From Actinoplanes couchii (GTDB taxonomy: Bacteria > Actinomycetota > Actinomycetes > Mycobacteriales > Micromonosporaceae), in contig NZ_BOMG01000070.1 in the NCBI RefSeq assembly GCF_016862075.1, positions 1-64,000 of the forward strand: a stretch of DNA of 64,000 bases. The letters are read 5' to 3'. This document shows positions 16,930 to 26,190 of this stretch, piece by piece (within the stretch, counting starts at the first letter, position 1; the number at the start of each line of letters is the position of its first letter). The translations under genes and the position numbers were made by a program. The notes under the pieces were generated by a model. The model worked only from the letters and a program-made list of their open reading frames with translations. It was not told the DNA's origin and ran no database searches.

Positions 16930-17967
16930 ATGCGGCTTGGGATTCAGCTCGGGTACAGCGGGGAGGGGTTCGCCGCTTCGGTTGATGAGGTGGTGGAGTT
17001 CGAGGAGGCCGGGGCGGAGCTGGTGGTGGTGCCTGAGGCCTACAGCTTCGACGCGGTCAGTCAGCTCGGGTTTCTGGCGGCGCGCACGCGTGGGATGCAG
17101 TTGGCGTCCGGGGTGATGCAGCTCTACACGCGTACGCCGACGTTGCTGGCGATGACTGCGGCTGGGCTCGACTACGTGTCCGGTGGGCGGTTCAACCTAG
17201 GGCTCGGTGCCTCCGGGCCTCAGGTCATCGAGGGCTTTCACGGGGTTCGGTACGACGCTCCGCTCGCCCGGACCCGGGAGACCGCTGAGATCTGTCGCCG
17301 AGTCTGGCGCCGGGAGACGTTGGCCTTCGACGGTGATCACTACACGATTCCGCTGCCTGGTGACTATGCCAAGCCTCTGAAGATCATCAACCGTCCGACG
17401 CGGTCGCGGATCCCGATCCTGCTGGCCGCTATGGGGCCTCGCAACGTCGCCCTGGCCGCTGAGATCGCCGAGGGGTGGCAGGCGCTGTGGCTTGATCCGC
17501 GTTCCGCCGGCCGGGTCTTCGGTGATGCCCTGGCCGACGGGCGGTCCCGCCGTGATCCGGGGCTGGGTCCGCTCGACGTCAGTGTTCCCGTGCCCTTTGC
17601 CGTCGGTGAACCTACTCCCGTACTGCTGGGACGGCATCGGGCGCAGTTGGCGCTCTATCTGGGAGGCATGGGGGCCAAAGGCCGAAACTTCTCCAACGAT
17701 CTGGTGCGTCGGTACGGGTACGCCGAGGAGGCCACCCGAGTGCAGGACCTGTTCCTGTCGGGGCGCCGGGCCGAGGCGACAGCCGCCGTCCCCGACGACC
17801 TCGTCACGGCCACCTCCCTGGTCGGCACGGTCGACACGATCCGGCACCGCCTGGACGACTTCGCCGCCGCCGGAGTGACGACCTTGCTGGCTTCCCCGCT
17901 GGCTGCCACCCGCGCCGAACGGGTCAAGGATGTCGCCGCACTCCGCGAACTGCTCGGAAAGCTCTAG
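16930..17967 (+). CDS. LLM-class F420-dependent oxidoreductase (Rv3520c-type)
   Basis: 345-residue luciferase-like enzyme. It begins MRLGIQLGYSG, typical of the family's first strand, and carries LVVVPEAYSFDAVSQLGFLAARTR, the GGRFNLGLGASGPQVIEGFHG cofactor region and a C-terminal LVGTVDTIRHRLDDFAAAGVTTLL. Rv3520c-type homologues are found in mycobacterial cholesterol clusters, which matches the location here. The ATG at 16930 is chosen; the frame runs 15 codons further upstream into low-complexity DNA. Substrate unknown. Confidence 0.87.
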   Translation: MRLGIQLGYSGEGFAASVDEVVEFEEAGAELVVVPEAYSFDAVSQLGFLAARTRGMQLASGVMQLYTRTPTLLAMTAAGLDYVSGGRFNLGLGASGPQVIEGFHGVRYDAPLARTRETAEICRRVWRRETLAFDGDHYTIPLPGDYAKPLKIINRPTRSRIPILLAAMGPRNVALAAEIAEGWQALWLDPRSAGRVFGDALADGRSRRDPGLGPLDVSVPVPFAVGEPTPVLLGRHRAQLALYLGGMGAKGRNFSNDLVRRYGYAEEATRVQDLFLSGRRAEATAAVPDDLVTATSLVGTVDTIRHRLDDFAAAGVTTLLASPLAATRAERVKDVAALRELLGKL

Positions 17968-18389
17968 ATGATCAGCCGGACGCGAGGCGAGACGGGGCCG
18001 GCACGGCGTGGTGGGGCACACAGCAGATGGGGTACGGCGAGGTGGGCCTGGCACGGCGAGGTGGACACGGCAGGCGGAGTGCGGCGAGGTGGAACAGGGC
18101 AGGTGGGGCACGGCAGGTGGAGTACGGCGGGGCTGGGCACAGCTAAACAGGGCGCGGCCGAGAGGGCGCGACGGGATGTGGCGCGGTGAGGCGGGACAGA
18201 GCGGGGATGCGGCGGGATGTGGCGCGGTGAGGCGGAACAGAAGCGGGATGCGGAGGGACTGGGTGCCGGGAGGCGGGACAGGGTGGGGTGCGGCGGGGCC
18301 AGGCAAGGCTCGGGTGTGGGTGGAGAACGGGCTGGTGGCTGAGTTGTTGATGGTGGAGTGGGGGTGACGGGCGTCCATATAGTTGCCTC
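17968..18389. repeat. Degenerate G-rich repeat region, no gene seen
   Basis: 422 nt of imperfect units built on GGCACGGCGAGGTGG, GGCAGGTGG and GCGGGATGTGGCGCGG, including two near-identical copies of GCGGGATGTGGCGCGGTGAGGC around 18170-18235. Open frames here are unbroken only because of base composition. It separates the catabolic cluster from the NACHT gene and may hold that gene's promoter near 18360, but no clear -35/-10 pair is visible. Confidence 0.6.
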
Positions 18390-21300
18390 GTGAGTCAGGG
18401 GCTGAAGTACTCCGATGCCGTCAAGTTGCTTGGTGGGGCTGGGGCGGGCATGAAGTTCGCGGACAACCTGGTGGGGAGTGTGCTCCTGGTCGGGACGGGT
18501 GGTGGCAGTGAGATGGCGCTCAGCCTCTTCGACGCCAAGGGGGAAGCCTCCCGGATCGGGTACCAAGTTGCTGAGAAGGTCACCGATCTGGTTCGTGGGC
18601 AGGGGCGTTACCACCGCAGCGAACGTCTGCACGCCGCGCATGCGGTTCTGGTCGTGTCGTCGTTCTTCGACGTGTTCGGGGACTGCCTCGACGGGAGTGG
18701 GATGCGGTCGCCGGAGTTCAGCCGGGACGACCAGTTGCTGCTCGTGGCGACCGCACGTGCCGAAGGGTCCTGGCAGAGCCGCCTGCTCGACGCCCCCGTC
18801 CCGGGGCCGTCGCCGGATCTGACCTTCGACCGGCTCCTGCGGACGCTGACCGAGTGGTTCGAGGCGCTGTCCGAGACCCTGATCAAACACCTGCCCGGAC
18901 TGTCCGCCTGGGACGACGCCGACGATCGGGCGCGCCGGGCGGTCCGGGACGTGCTGACCGAGGTGCTGCCGGCGGCGGCCCGGAACCGGTACGAAGAGGT
19001 GGCCCGCCGGCTGGCCGTGGACATTCCGGAGTTCGCGATCTGGATGACACAGACCGAGTCCCGGGCGGCATCCCGGGGCATGGAGCGTCTCGAGGCGATG
19101 CTGCTGCGCGCCACCTCCCAGCGTGATCCGGGGCGGCACCGGGCGGGACTGGCCGCCGTCTACCGGCACGAGCTGGACGAACCGATCCTCGGCGGCGACG
19201 CCGGTGACCTGGTCATGCCCAGTCTCGGGCGCGCCTACCTGGACCCGTGCTTCCGGGCCCGGCCCGGCGGCCCCGGCACCCGGCCGGCCGACGAGGGCTG
19301 GTGGAGCGAGGCCGACGTCCGCGCGGACTTCGACGAGTTCCTCGCCGTCCACCTGACCACCCCGCAGGCCGCGAAGGTGCCGTTGTTGCTGCTCGGCCAG
19401 CCCGGTGGCGGCAAGTCGTCGCTGACCCGCATTCTGGCCGCCCGGCTGCCGGCCGCCGACTACCTGGTGGTCCGGGTGGCGTTGCGGGAGGTCCGGGCTG
19501 AGAGCGAGGTCCAGGACCAGATCGAGCAGGCGCTGCGCGGCACCCTGGGCGAGACGGTCGCCTGGGCCGACCTGGCCGCGACCGCCGACGGGGCGATGCC
19601 CGTCATCCTGCTCGACGGTCTCGACGAGTTGCTGCAGGCCACGGGCGTGCACCAGTCCGGTTATCTGGAGCAGGTGGCGAAGTTCCAGCAGCGCGAGGCC
19701 CGCCTCGGCCGCCCGGTCGCGGTGATCGTCACCAGCCGGGTCGCGGTCGCCGACCGGGCGCGGCTTCCCGCCGGCGGCATCGCGGTCCGGCTGGAACCGT
19801 TCGCGCCGTCGCAGGTGGACCGCTGGCTCGACATCTGGACCACCGTCAACGCCGCCTACTGGGAACACACCGGCCGCCGCCCCCTGACCCGCGACGTCAC
19901 CGACCGTTTCCCGGATCTGGCCACCCAGCCGCTCCTGCTGTTGATGCTCGCGCTCTACGACGCCGGCGCCAACGCGCTGCAGACCGCCGAGGAGTTCGAC
20001 ACCGGCCGGCTCTACGAACGGCTGCTGCACGACTTCGCCGGCCGCGAGGTGTCCCGGGTACACGGCGACCACCTGCCCGAACCCGACCGCGCCACACTCA
20101 TCGACGAGGAACTGCTGCGACTGTCGGTGGTGGCGTTCGCGATGTTCCACCGCCTGCGCCTCTGGGCCACCGCCGCCGAGCTCGACGCCGACCTCACCGG
20201 CTTGGGCCTCACCCCGTCCGGCACATCGCGCACCGCCGGTTTCCAGCGCCCGTTCACGGCGGGCGAGGAGATGGTCGGCCGCTTCTTCTTCATCCAGCGC
20301 ACCCAGGCCAGGCAAGACGATCAGACATTGCGGACGTACGAGTTCCTGCACGCGACGTTCGGTGAGTACCTGGTGGCCCGCCTCGTGGTGCAGGCGGTTC
20401 GCGAGGCCCACGCGCTGTCCCGGGTGCGCTCCCTCGGCATCGGCGCCCGCGACGACGCTGATCTGTTGCGGTCACTGCTCGGGTACACGCCCCTGTGCGC
20501 CCGCAACACCGTCCTCCAGTTCGTGACGAGTCTCCTTCCTCGGGAGGAGCCGGCCGAAGAGCGCGAGGAACTGGCCGACGTGCACGAGGAGCAGGCCGAC
20601 GTGCACGAGGAGCAGGCCGACGTGCACGAGAAGCCGGCCGAAGTGCGCCAGTGGCTGGTAGAGCAACTGCGGGTGGCGGTGACCCGTCCGACGTGGACCC
20701 CGCGCAGGTACCAGCCGATCGACAAGCGCACCGACCACTGGATGGCCACGTACTCCTTCAACCTGCTCCTGCTGACCCTGTCCTGCGGAGGGCGGGTCCG
20801 GGCATCGGAGCTGTTCCGGCACGCGAAGGACCCGGCCGAGTGGTTACGCGACTCGGCCCTGCAGTGGCGCGGCGCGATCCCCGGCGGAATGTGGCTCGAC
20901 GCCCTGAAATCGCTGCAGGTGACCCGGGGCTGGGCCGACGACGGCCGCCGCGACATGGTCCTCGAATTCGTCGAGGAGGTGACGGTGGGAAAGGACGATC
21001 CGCTGTGGTCGCACCGGATCCCGCCGGAGCGGGCCCAGCAGTCCGGCGGAGTGGTCGACGACTTCAGCGAGAATTTCCCGCTCATCTCGGCCGTCACCTC
21101 GATGACGCTGTCCGGAACGGTCAGCGACGACATCCTGCGCCACCATGCCGAGCCGGTTCTGGACGCCCTCACCTGGCCGGCGATGTCCACCCTCGTCGAG
21201 CACGGCACCGGCGATTTCGCGTCGATCGCCCACAGCGTGCTCCGGGTGCTTCTCATGGACCGCTCGGACACGGACGAACTGTTCCGTGCCTATGAACGGG

Positions 21301-21719
21301 TCTTCCACGCTTTCCGGGAATGCGAATGGCTGGACATCGAAGAGTGTCAGAGCGGGATCCTGCGGGCCCTCACTTTCGACGCCCATCGGTTCAAGTCCAC
21401 CGATCTCGTGAGGTGGTTCAGGTCGGGGCACATGAACCTGAAGCTGTCCCCCGTACTCCTCGAATGTCTTGCTCGTGCGCAGCAGGCGGCGCCGGGCACC
21501 GAGGATCACGAATTTCGCGATTTCGTGACGGGTTTCCTGGTGCGGAACCCAGCGGTCCTGACGCCGGAGACCTGTCAACGACTGCTCAGCGTGCTTCCGC
21601 TGATGGACGGGCGGGCCATGGAACGCCTGCTGCCCCGGCTCGAAGCCGGGGGTGGCGCCCTCCCCCGACGTTCGGGGATGGGGGAGGGCGCCGTGCGGGG
21701 GACGGGTGCTGATGGCTGA
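18390..21719 (+). CDS. NACHT-domain NTPase with N-terminal helical (NNH-type) domain
   Basis: 1109-residue STAND/NACHT protein. Residues 1-250 are a helical domain opening with GLKYSDAVKLLGG and GSVLLVGTGGG, resembling the NNH-type N-terminal helical domains of actinobacterial NACHT proteins. The NTPase core has Walker A GQPGGGKSS (336-344) and the NACHT-style Walker B VILLDGLDEL (405-414), with a TSR sensor near 451. A winged-helix/sensor region follows, with YEFLHATFGEYLVARLV near 650, then a long helical C-terminus without obvious TPR or LRR repeats. Bacterial NACHT proteins of this layout include anti-phage NLR-like defence factors. The GTG at 18390 is the first start after the repeat region. 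No partner gene is adjacent, so it appears stand-alone. Confidence 0.88.
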   Translation: MSQGLKYSDAVKLLGGAGAGMKFADNLVGSVLLVGTGGGSEMALSLFDAKGEASRIGYQVAEKVTDLVRGQGRYHRSERLHAAHAVLVVSSFFDVFGDCLDGSGMRSPEFSRDDQLLLVATARAEGSWQSRLLDAPVPGPSPDLTFDRLLRTLTEWFEALSETLIKHLPGLSAWDDADDRARRAVRDVLTEVLPAAARNRYEEVARRLAVDIPEFAIWMTQTESRAASRGMERLEAMLLRATSQRDPGRHRAGLAAVYRHELDEPILGGDAGDLVMPSLGRAYLDPCFRARPGGPGTRPADEGWWSEADVRADFDEFLAVHLTTPQAAKVPLLLLGQPGGGKSSLTRILAARLPAADYLVVRVALREVRAESEVQDQIEQALRGTLGETVAWADLAATADGAMPVILLDGLDELLQATGVHQSGYLEQVAKFQQREARLGRPVAVIVTSRVAVADRARLPAGGIAVRLEPFAPSQVDRWLDIWTTVNAAYWEHTGRRPLTRDVTDRFPDLATQPLLLLMLALYDAGANALQTAEEFDTGRLYERLLHDFAGREVSRVHGDHLPEPDRATLIDEELLRLSVVAFAMFHRLRLWATAAELDADLTGLGLTPSGTSRTAGFQRPFTAGEEMVGRFFFIQRTQARQDDQTLRTYEFLHATFGEYLVARLVVQAVREAHALSRVRSLGIGARDDADLLRSLLGYTPLCARNTVLQFVTSLLPREEPAEEREELADVHEEQADVHEEQADVHEKPAEVRQWLVEQLRVAVTRPTWTPRRYQPIDKRTDHWMATYSFNLLLLTLSCGGRVRASELFRHAKDPAEWLRDSALQWRGAIPGGMWLDALKSLQVTRGWADDGRRDMVLEFVEEVTVGKDDPLWSHRIPPERAQQSGGVVDDFSENFPLISAVTSMTLSGTVSDDILRHHAEPVLDALTWPAMSTLVEHGTGDFASIAHSVLRVLLMDRSDTDELFRAYERVFHAFRECEWLDIEECQSGILRALTFDAHRFKSTDLVRWFRSGHMNLKLSPVLLECLARAQQAAPGTEDHEFRDFVTGFLVRNPAVLTPETCQRLLSVLPLMDGRAMERLLPRLEAGGGALPRRSGMGEGAVRGTGADG
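20574..20636 (+). repeat. In-frame 21-bp triple repeat in NACHT gene
   Basis: Three copies of a 21-bp unit encode ADVHEEQ, ADVHEEQ and ADVHEKP (protein residues about 729-749), an acidic linker just after the NTPase/winged-helix half. Identical codons in the copies point to recent slippage. Confidence 0.9.
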
Positions 21720-21898
21720 GGAGGCCGTGACGGTGCCCGGTATATGAACTTTTGGGGATATCTGGAGCGCTCCCGGCCCCAGAAAAACACAGCCCGTCAT
21801 AGATGTGAAGAGATATCCGTTTGCAGGTTTTCTGCAACGGACGGCAGCAGCGGGTGAGGGCGCGGGCGGCGGCACGGGCGGCGGCAACGGAAACAAAA

Positions 21899-21934
21899 CG
21901 CCCCGGCTCACCCTGACCAGGGCGAACCGGGGCG
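21899..21934. terminator. Bidirectional hairpin between NACHT and lipoprotein genes
   Basis: Outer arms CGCCCCGG (21899-21906) and CCGGGGCG (21927-21934) enclose an inner CCCTG/CAGGG stem. It lies in the gap between two convergent genes, preceded by AAACAAAA on the plus strand. No U-tract on the NACHT side, so efficiency is uncertain. Confidence 0.55.
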
Positions 21935-22050
21935 GTAAGAAGAACCGGGCGGTAGGAGGAACCGGGGCGGTAGGAGGAACCGGGCGTTAAGGAGAACCGG
22001 ACGGTCCGAGGACCCGGGCGTTAAGGAGCGCCGAGCGGTAAGAGGAGCCG
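21935..22050 (+). repeat. Degenerate ~17-bp repeats GAACCGGGCGGTAGGAG
   Basis: Six to seven imperfect copies of a GAACCGGGCGGTAGGAG-like unit fill the space between the hairpin and the lipoprotein stop. The remainder of the 331-nt gap (21720-21898) holds the distant inverted pair GGATATCT/AGATATCC but no gene. Confidence 0.7.
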
Positions 22051-23664
22051 TCAGCGAGCGCCGACCGTGATCACGACCTGCCCGAAGCCCTGCTTGCGAT
22101 CCTTGCCGGGAACCGCGGCCCGAACCTGCCGGGTGGTGGCCTTCAGCGTGTCCACGATCTGGTTCACCGACCGCGCACCGGGCGGCAGGTACTTGTCGTA
22201 GATCGTACGCAAGCAATCGCTCGTATAGACGACGATCGTCGGCCCGGTGTGCTTCAGAGCGGCCAGCACGTCCGCGTCGGAACCGGCCACGTAATCGGTA
22301 CGTTCCAGCACGCACGCGCTGAACTGGAACAGATCCGCGACGCTGCGGTCCGCCCCGGTCAGCCCGGCCTTCTGCAGCAGCGACCGGACCGCCTGGTTGC
22401 CGGTGTCGCCGGCGGCGAGCGCGGTGACCGCGGCCGGACCGAACTCGGCGTGCGCCTGCAGCAGCGCCTCGGCGGTGATCGGCCGCATCGCCCGGCTGTT
22501 GGGCAGCAGCAGGTCGAGCTGGCGCAGCCCGGCGTCCAGGGCGATCACCGACCAGTCGAGGCGGCCGGTGAGGCGCAGCCCGGTGGTGGAGCCGGGCCGG
22601 ACGTTCAGGGTGACGGTCTCGCCACCGCCGACGGCGATCTGGTTCTTCAGGTAGGTGAGCACGGTGTCGCGGATGCCGTCGACGCCGGTCTCGGAGTCCG
22701 GCACCGGCTGGACACGGCCGTCGGTGGGCAGGTCCAGCACCATCGGGAAGGGGTACCGGTTGCGGACCCGCAGCTGCTGGGTGCCGGTTCCGGCGGTCAC
22801 CAGGCAGGCGTCGAACCGGCCGGCCGGGACCGAGGTCACCCCGACCGTCACGCCGGTCACCTGCGGGGTGCACACCAGCGCCTCGGGCTTGGTGGCGACG
22901 ACGCTGGTGGAGACCGAGGGGGTGGGCGCCGGGGTGGTCGGCGCGGTGGACGCGACGGCGGAGGTGCGGCCGGTCGCCGAGGCGGACGGCGTGGTGGAGC
23001 CGGCCGCGCCCGGGACCGGCGTGGTGACGAGCGTGGTCCCGGTCAGGTGGTTGACCGACTCGTTGAGGGCGGAAACGGCGGCTGACCGGGCGTACGCCCA
23101 GAAAGTCGGGCTTGTCCCCTCGGCCACCGGGAGGACCGTGCCGGCGCCGGTGGTGATCGAGTCGCCGGTGTCGTCCGACGAGACCCGCCAGGTGCCGACC
23201 ACGAAGCTGTCGAACAGCACGGTGTCGCCGGAGACCGACCGATCGACGGCGTCGGTCAGCGTTCCGGTCAGCGGAATCCAGCCGCCCAGATCGCTGGACC
23301 AGCCGAACAGGTTGAGCATCTCCGGGTCGACCGCGGCGGGAAGGGTGCCGTAGTCGAGGGTGATCCGGCCCCGGGAGATGTTGCCACCTTCCACATCGAT
23401 GCTCACCATGTCACCCACAGTGGCCATGGCGGGCGGGAAAGGCCGGTTCGACGGCAACGGCTCACGGCGGAACGAGACCCGCGGTGTGCCCTCGGTCGCA
23501 CCTTCCGGAGCGCTGAAACGGACGAGTCCGTCCAGTGCGGACACCGAGCCCGCTCCGGCCTCGACAGCACGTGACTGCAGCACACCGATGGGTCCACAGG
23601 CCCCGAGCGTGACGGCGAAAACGGTGAGTACGGCACTCGCCGCGATCCCCCGAACCAGATTCAT
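22051..23664 (-). CDS. Secreted lipoprotein of unknown function
   Basis: 537 residues. The N-terminus has a charged start (MNLVR), a hydrophobic stretch and the lipobox VTLGAC with Cys23 as the predicted lipidated residue. An N-terminal beta-rich domain (to about 180) is joined by a Thr/Ser/Pro/Ala-rich linker (about 205-260) to a C-terminal domain with four cysteines, likely disulphides outside the membrane. The linker is of the kind often O-mannosylated in actinomycetes. No catalytic motif recognised. Neighbouring Trk potassium genes are divergent across a 191-nt gap, giving no functional link. Confidence 0.82.
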   Translation of the reverse strand: MNLVRGIAASAVLTVFAVTLGACGPIGVLQSRAVEAGAGSVSALDGLVRFSAPEGATEGTPRVSFRREPLPSNRPFPPAMATVGDMVSIDVEGGNISRGRITLDYGTLPAAVDPEMLNLFGWSSDLGGWIPLTGTLTDAVDRSVSGDTVLFDSFVVGTWRVSSDDTGDSITTGAGTVLPVAEGTSPTFWAYARSAAVSALNESVNHLTGTTLVTTPVPGAAGSTTPSASATGRTSAVASTAPTTPAPTPSVSTSVVATKPEALVCTPQVTGVTVGVTSVPAGRFDACLVTAGTGTQQLRVRNRYPFPMVLDLPTDGRVQPVPDSETGVDGIRDTVLTYLKNQIAVGGGETVTLNVRPGSTTGLRLTGRLDWSVIALDAGLRQLDLLLPNSRAMRPITAEALLQAHAEFGPAAVTALAAGDTGNQAVRSLLQKAGLTGADRSVADLFQFSACVLERTDYVAGSDADVLAALKHTGPTIVVYTSDCLRTIYDKYLPPGARSVNQIVDTLKATTRQVRAAVPGKDRKQGFGQVVITVGAR

Positions 23665-23855
23665 GTTTGTCCTCCCCGGCCGAGGAGGATAGCGGGCGCT
23701 GGTGAACGCCAGTCACCGACCGCTATGTGTGAGGGGTTCCACTCCTCAGCCCCGTGACGGGATCGTATCGTCGATGGGCAACACATCGATGCCCTCGAAG
23801 GTGTGAAACGTCCCTTGACGAGCGGGCTGCCAGGATCGGGTGATATGACTCATCG

Positions 23856-25190
23856 GTGCGATCACCCTGGCGGCATCCGGCCCGCGTCGTGCCGCTGGCG
23901 TTCCTGGCCCTGATCGTGATCGGGACCGGGCTGATGATGCTGCCCGCCGCCCGCGCCGAACCAGGTCACGCCCCGTTCGTGACCGCGCTGTTCACCGCCG
24001 CGTCCGCGGTCTGCGTCACCGGCCTGGCCGTCGTCGACACACCCACCTACTGGTCCACGTTCGGCCACGTCCTGCTGACCGTTCTGTCGCAGATCGGTGG
24101 CTTCGGCATCGTGACGATGGCCACTCTGATCAGTCTGCTGGTGTCCCGGAAACTGGGCCTGCGCAGCCGCCTGCTCGCCCAGACCGAGAGCGCCGGGCTC
24201 TTCGGCGGCAATCTACGCGGCATTCTCTTCCGGGTGGCGATGGTCATGCTGGCGTGTGAGAGCGCCATCGCCGTGGTCCTCACCTTCAGATTCTGGCTGC
24301 GGTACGACTATTCGCTCGGCCGCGCCACATGGGAAGCGGTGTTCCACGCGGTCCAGGCGTTCAACAACGCCGGATTCGCCCTCTACCCGGACAGCCTCGT
24401 CCGGTTCGTCACCGATCCGTGGATCTGCCTGCCACTGGCCCTCGGGGTGATGGCCGGCTCGATCGGCTTTCCCGTTCTGTTCGAACTCGCGCGCGAATGG
24501 CGTACGCCGGGCAGATGGTCCACCCACACCTTCCTGACCGTTTCCGGCAGCCTGTTGTTCTCGCTGTTCGGTTTTCTGATCTTCCTGACCTTCGAATGGC
24601 GAAACCCCGGAACCCTCGGCCCCCTGGGTACGGGCGGGAAAGTTCTCGCGGCGTTCACCCAGGACGTGATGACCCGCTCCGGCGGATTCAACAGCGTCGA
24701 TCTCGGGCGGATGAACAGCGAGACGATCGCCGTCACCAACGGGCTGATGTTCATCGGCGGCGGCAGCGCCAGCACCGCCGGCGGCATCAAACTGACCACG
24801 TTCATGCTGCTCGCCTTCGTGATCTGGGCGGAGATCCGCGGCGAACCCGACGTGGTCATCCGCAAACGCCGGATCGCCGAGGAGACCCAGCGGCAGGCCG
24901 TCACCGTCGCCCTGATGGGGGTGGCGCTCGTCGCGTGCGGCACCGTCGCCCTGGACGCCCTCACCGAGGACATCCCGTTCGACCGGGCCCTGTTCGAGGT
25001 GACCTCGGCGTTCGCCACCGTCGGGCTCAGCACCGGCGTCACCCCGACCCTGCCGCCGTCCGCCCAGGTGGTCCTCGTCATCCTGATGTACGTCGGCCGG
25101 GTCGGCACGATCGCGGTCGGCACCGCGATCGCCCTCAACACCCGCCGCCGGCACTACCGCTACCCGGAGGAGAGACCCCTCGTTGGCTGA
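23856..25190 (+). CDS. trkH: TrkH/KtrB-family potassium uptake channel
   Basis: 444-residue membrane protein with the four membrane-pore-membrane repeats of the Trk/Ktr/HKT superfamily. The selectivity-filter loops are recognisable as AVCVTGLA, FNNAGFAL, TRSGGFNS and FATVGLST, each with the key glycine. It transports K+ (or Na+) across the plasma membrane under control of the regulatory subunit encoded next. The GTG at 23856 starts MRSPWRHPARVVPLAF just before the first helix. Overlaps trkA by 8 bp. Confidence 0.92.
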   Translation: MRSPWRHPARVVPLAFLALIVIGTGLMMLPAARAEPGHAPFVTALFTAASAVCVTGLAVVDTPTYWSTFGHVLLTVLSQIGGFGIVTMATLISLLVSRKLGLRSRLLAQTESAGLFGGNLRGILFRVAMVMLACESAIAVVLTFRFWLRYDYSLGRATWEAVFHAVQAFNNAGFALYPDSLVRFVTDPWICLPLALGVMAGSIGFPVLFELAREWRTPGRWSTHTFLTVSGSLLFSLFGFLIFLTFEWRNPGTLGPLGTGGKVLAAFTQDVMTRSGGFNSVDLGRMNSETIAVTNGLMFIGGGSASTAGGIKLTTFMLLAFVIWAEIRGEPDVVIRKRRIAEETQRQAVTVALMGVALVACGTVALDALTEDIPFDRALFEVTSAFATVGLSTGVTPTLPPSAQVVLVILMYVGRVGTIAVGTAIALNTRRRHYRYPEERPLVG

Positions 25191-25854
25191 CGACAAACTC
25201 GCCCAGGGCGGCCACGTCGCGGTGATCGGCCTCGGCCGGTTCGGCGGCGCCGTCGCCGAGGCACTGCTCGAACTCGGCTACGAAGTCCTCGGCATCGACT
25301 CCGACCCGCGCATCGTGCAGGACTGGTCGGACCGGCTCACCCAGGTCGCCGAAGCCGACTCGACCGACGAGGAGGCGCTGCGCCAGCTCGGCGTGCACGA
25401 GTTCGGCCGGGCCGTCGTCGGCATCGGCACCAACCTGGAGACCAGCGTCCTGACCGTGCTGACCCTCACCGAGATGGGCCTGCCGGAGATCTGGGCCAAG
25501 GCCACCAGCACCAAACACGGCAAGATCCTGTCCGCGGTCGGCGCCGACCACGTGATCTTCCCGGAGTCGGAGATGGGCGAACGGGTGGCCCACATGATCA
25601 CCGGCCGGATGCTGGACTACATCGAATTCGACGACGGCTTCGCCATCGCCAAGGTCCGAGCCCCGAAGGGCGCCGCTGGCCGCACCCTGGCCGAGCTGGG
25701 CCTACGCACCCGCTGGGGCGTCACGGTGGTCGGCACCAAACGCCCGGGCGAGGATTTCGTGTACGCCAGACCAGAAACCACAGTCCCCGAGAACGCCGTC
25801 CTGATAGTCGCCGGCGACACCGAAAAGGTAGAGGCCTACGCCGCCGAGAACTGA
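25183..25854 (+). CDS. trkA: TrkA/KtrA-family RCK regulatory subunit
   Basis: 223 residues: an N-terminal Rossmann RCK domain with VIGLGRFGGAVAEAL (GxGxxG, residues about 13-27), the acidic ribose-binding end of strand 2 (GIDSDP), then a TrkA-C domain from about residue 140. It gates the TrkH channel in response to nucleotides. The TTG at 25183 is selected because GGAGGAGA lies about 8 nt upstream and gives the natural start before the first strand; it overlaps trkH, so the two are translationally linked. Confidence 0.92.
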   Translation: MADDKLAQGGHVAVIGLGRFGGAVAEALLELGYEVLGIDSDPRIVQDWSDRLTQVAEADSTDEEALRQLGVHEFGRAVVGIGTNLETSVLTVLTLTEMGLPEIWAKATSTKHGKILSAVGADHVIFPESEMGERVAHMITGRMLDYIEFDDGFAIAKVRAPKGAAGRTLAELGLRTRWGVTVVGTKRPGEDFVYARPETTVPENAVLIVAGDTEKVEAYAAEN

Positions 25855-25887
25855 AATATAGTCCGCCATGGATCCCTGGGAGGTTTC

Positions 25888-26190
25888 ATGGCCGACGGCT
25901 ACGGCGTCACACCCGACGAGTTGCGCAGACACGCCGCCCACCTGGACGTCATCGCCGGGGAACTCGACGAGATCAAGCAGGCGGGCGGCGCTGTCGTTCC
26001 CGCCCCGGACTCCTACGGCCGTCTCTGTGTCGTTGTTCCCGACCTTCTCGGCCGGCTCCAGGCACCGCTGACCGCGGCGATCGGGGCGGCCGGGCAGTCG
26101 GTGCGGGACACCGCGGGCACGGTCCGCGGCGTCGCCGACAGCTATGAGGCGGCTGACGAGGCTACCGCTGCCGCGATTCGTGGTGGGTAA
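25888..26190 (+). CDS. EspC/WXG100-like T7SS secretion-associated protein
   Basis: 100-residue helical hairpin protein of the EspC-like (ESX secretion-associated) group. It begins GYGVTPDELRRHAAHLDVIAGELDEI and ends in an exposed motif YEAADE, matching the YxxxD/E type VII secretion signal. Proteins of this size directly precede T7SS effector genes in actinomycetes and act as targeting partners. The ATG at 25888 has GGGAGG nine bases upstream. Its stop overlaps the start of the following effector gene. Confidence 0.82.
   Translation: MADGYGVTPDELRRHAAHLDVIAGELDEIKQAGGAVVPAPDSYGRLCVVVPDLLGRLQAPLTAAIGAAGQSVRDTAGTVRGVADSYEAADEATAAAIRGG

Noticed and set aside
17964..20411. 815-codon antisense open frame under the NACHT gene
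   Set aside because: Mirror frame of a real GC-rich gene; composition is Gly/Arg/Asp-biased with no domain, while the plus-strand frame carries Walker motifs.
23665..23855. Possible c-di-AMP or other riboswitch before trkH
   Set aside because: Searched by eye for long paired elements in the 191-nt gap; only a weak TTGACG -35-like hexamer (23815-23820) is visible and no riboswitch core.
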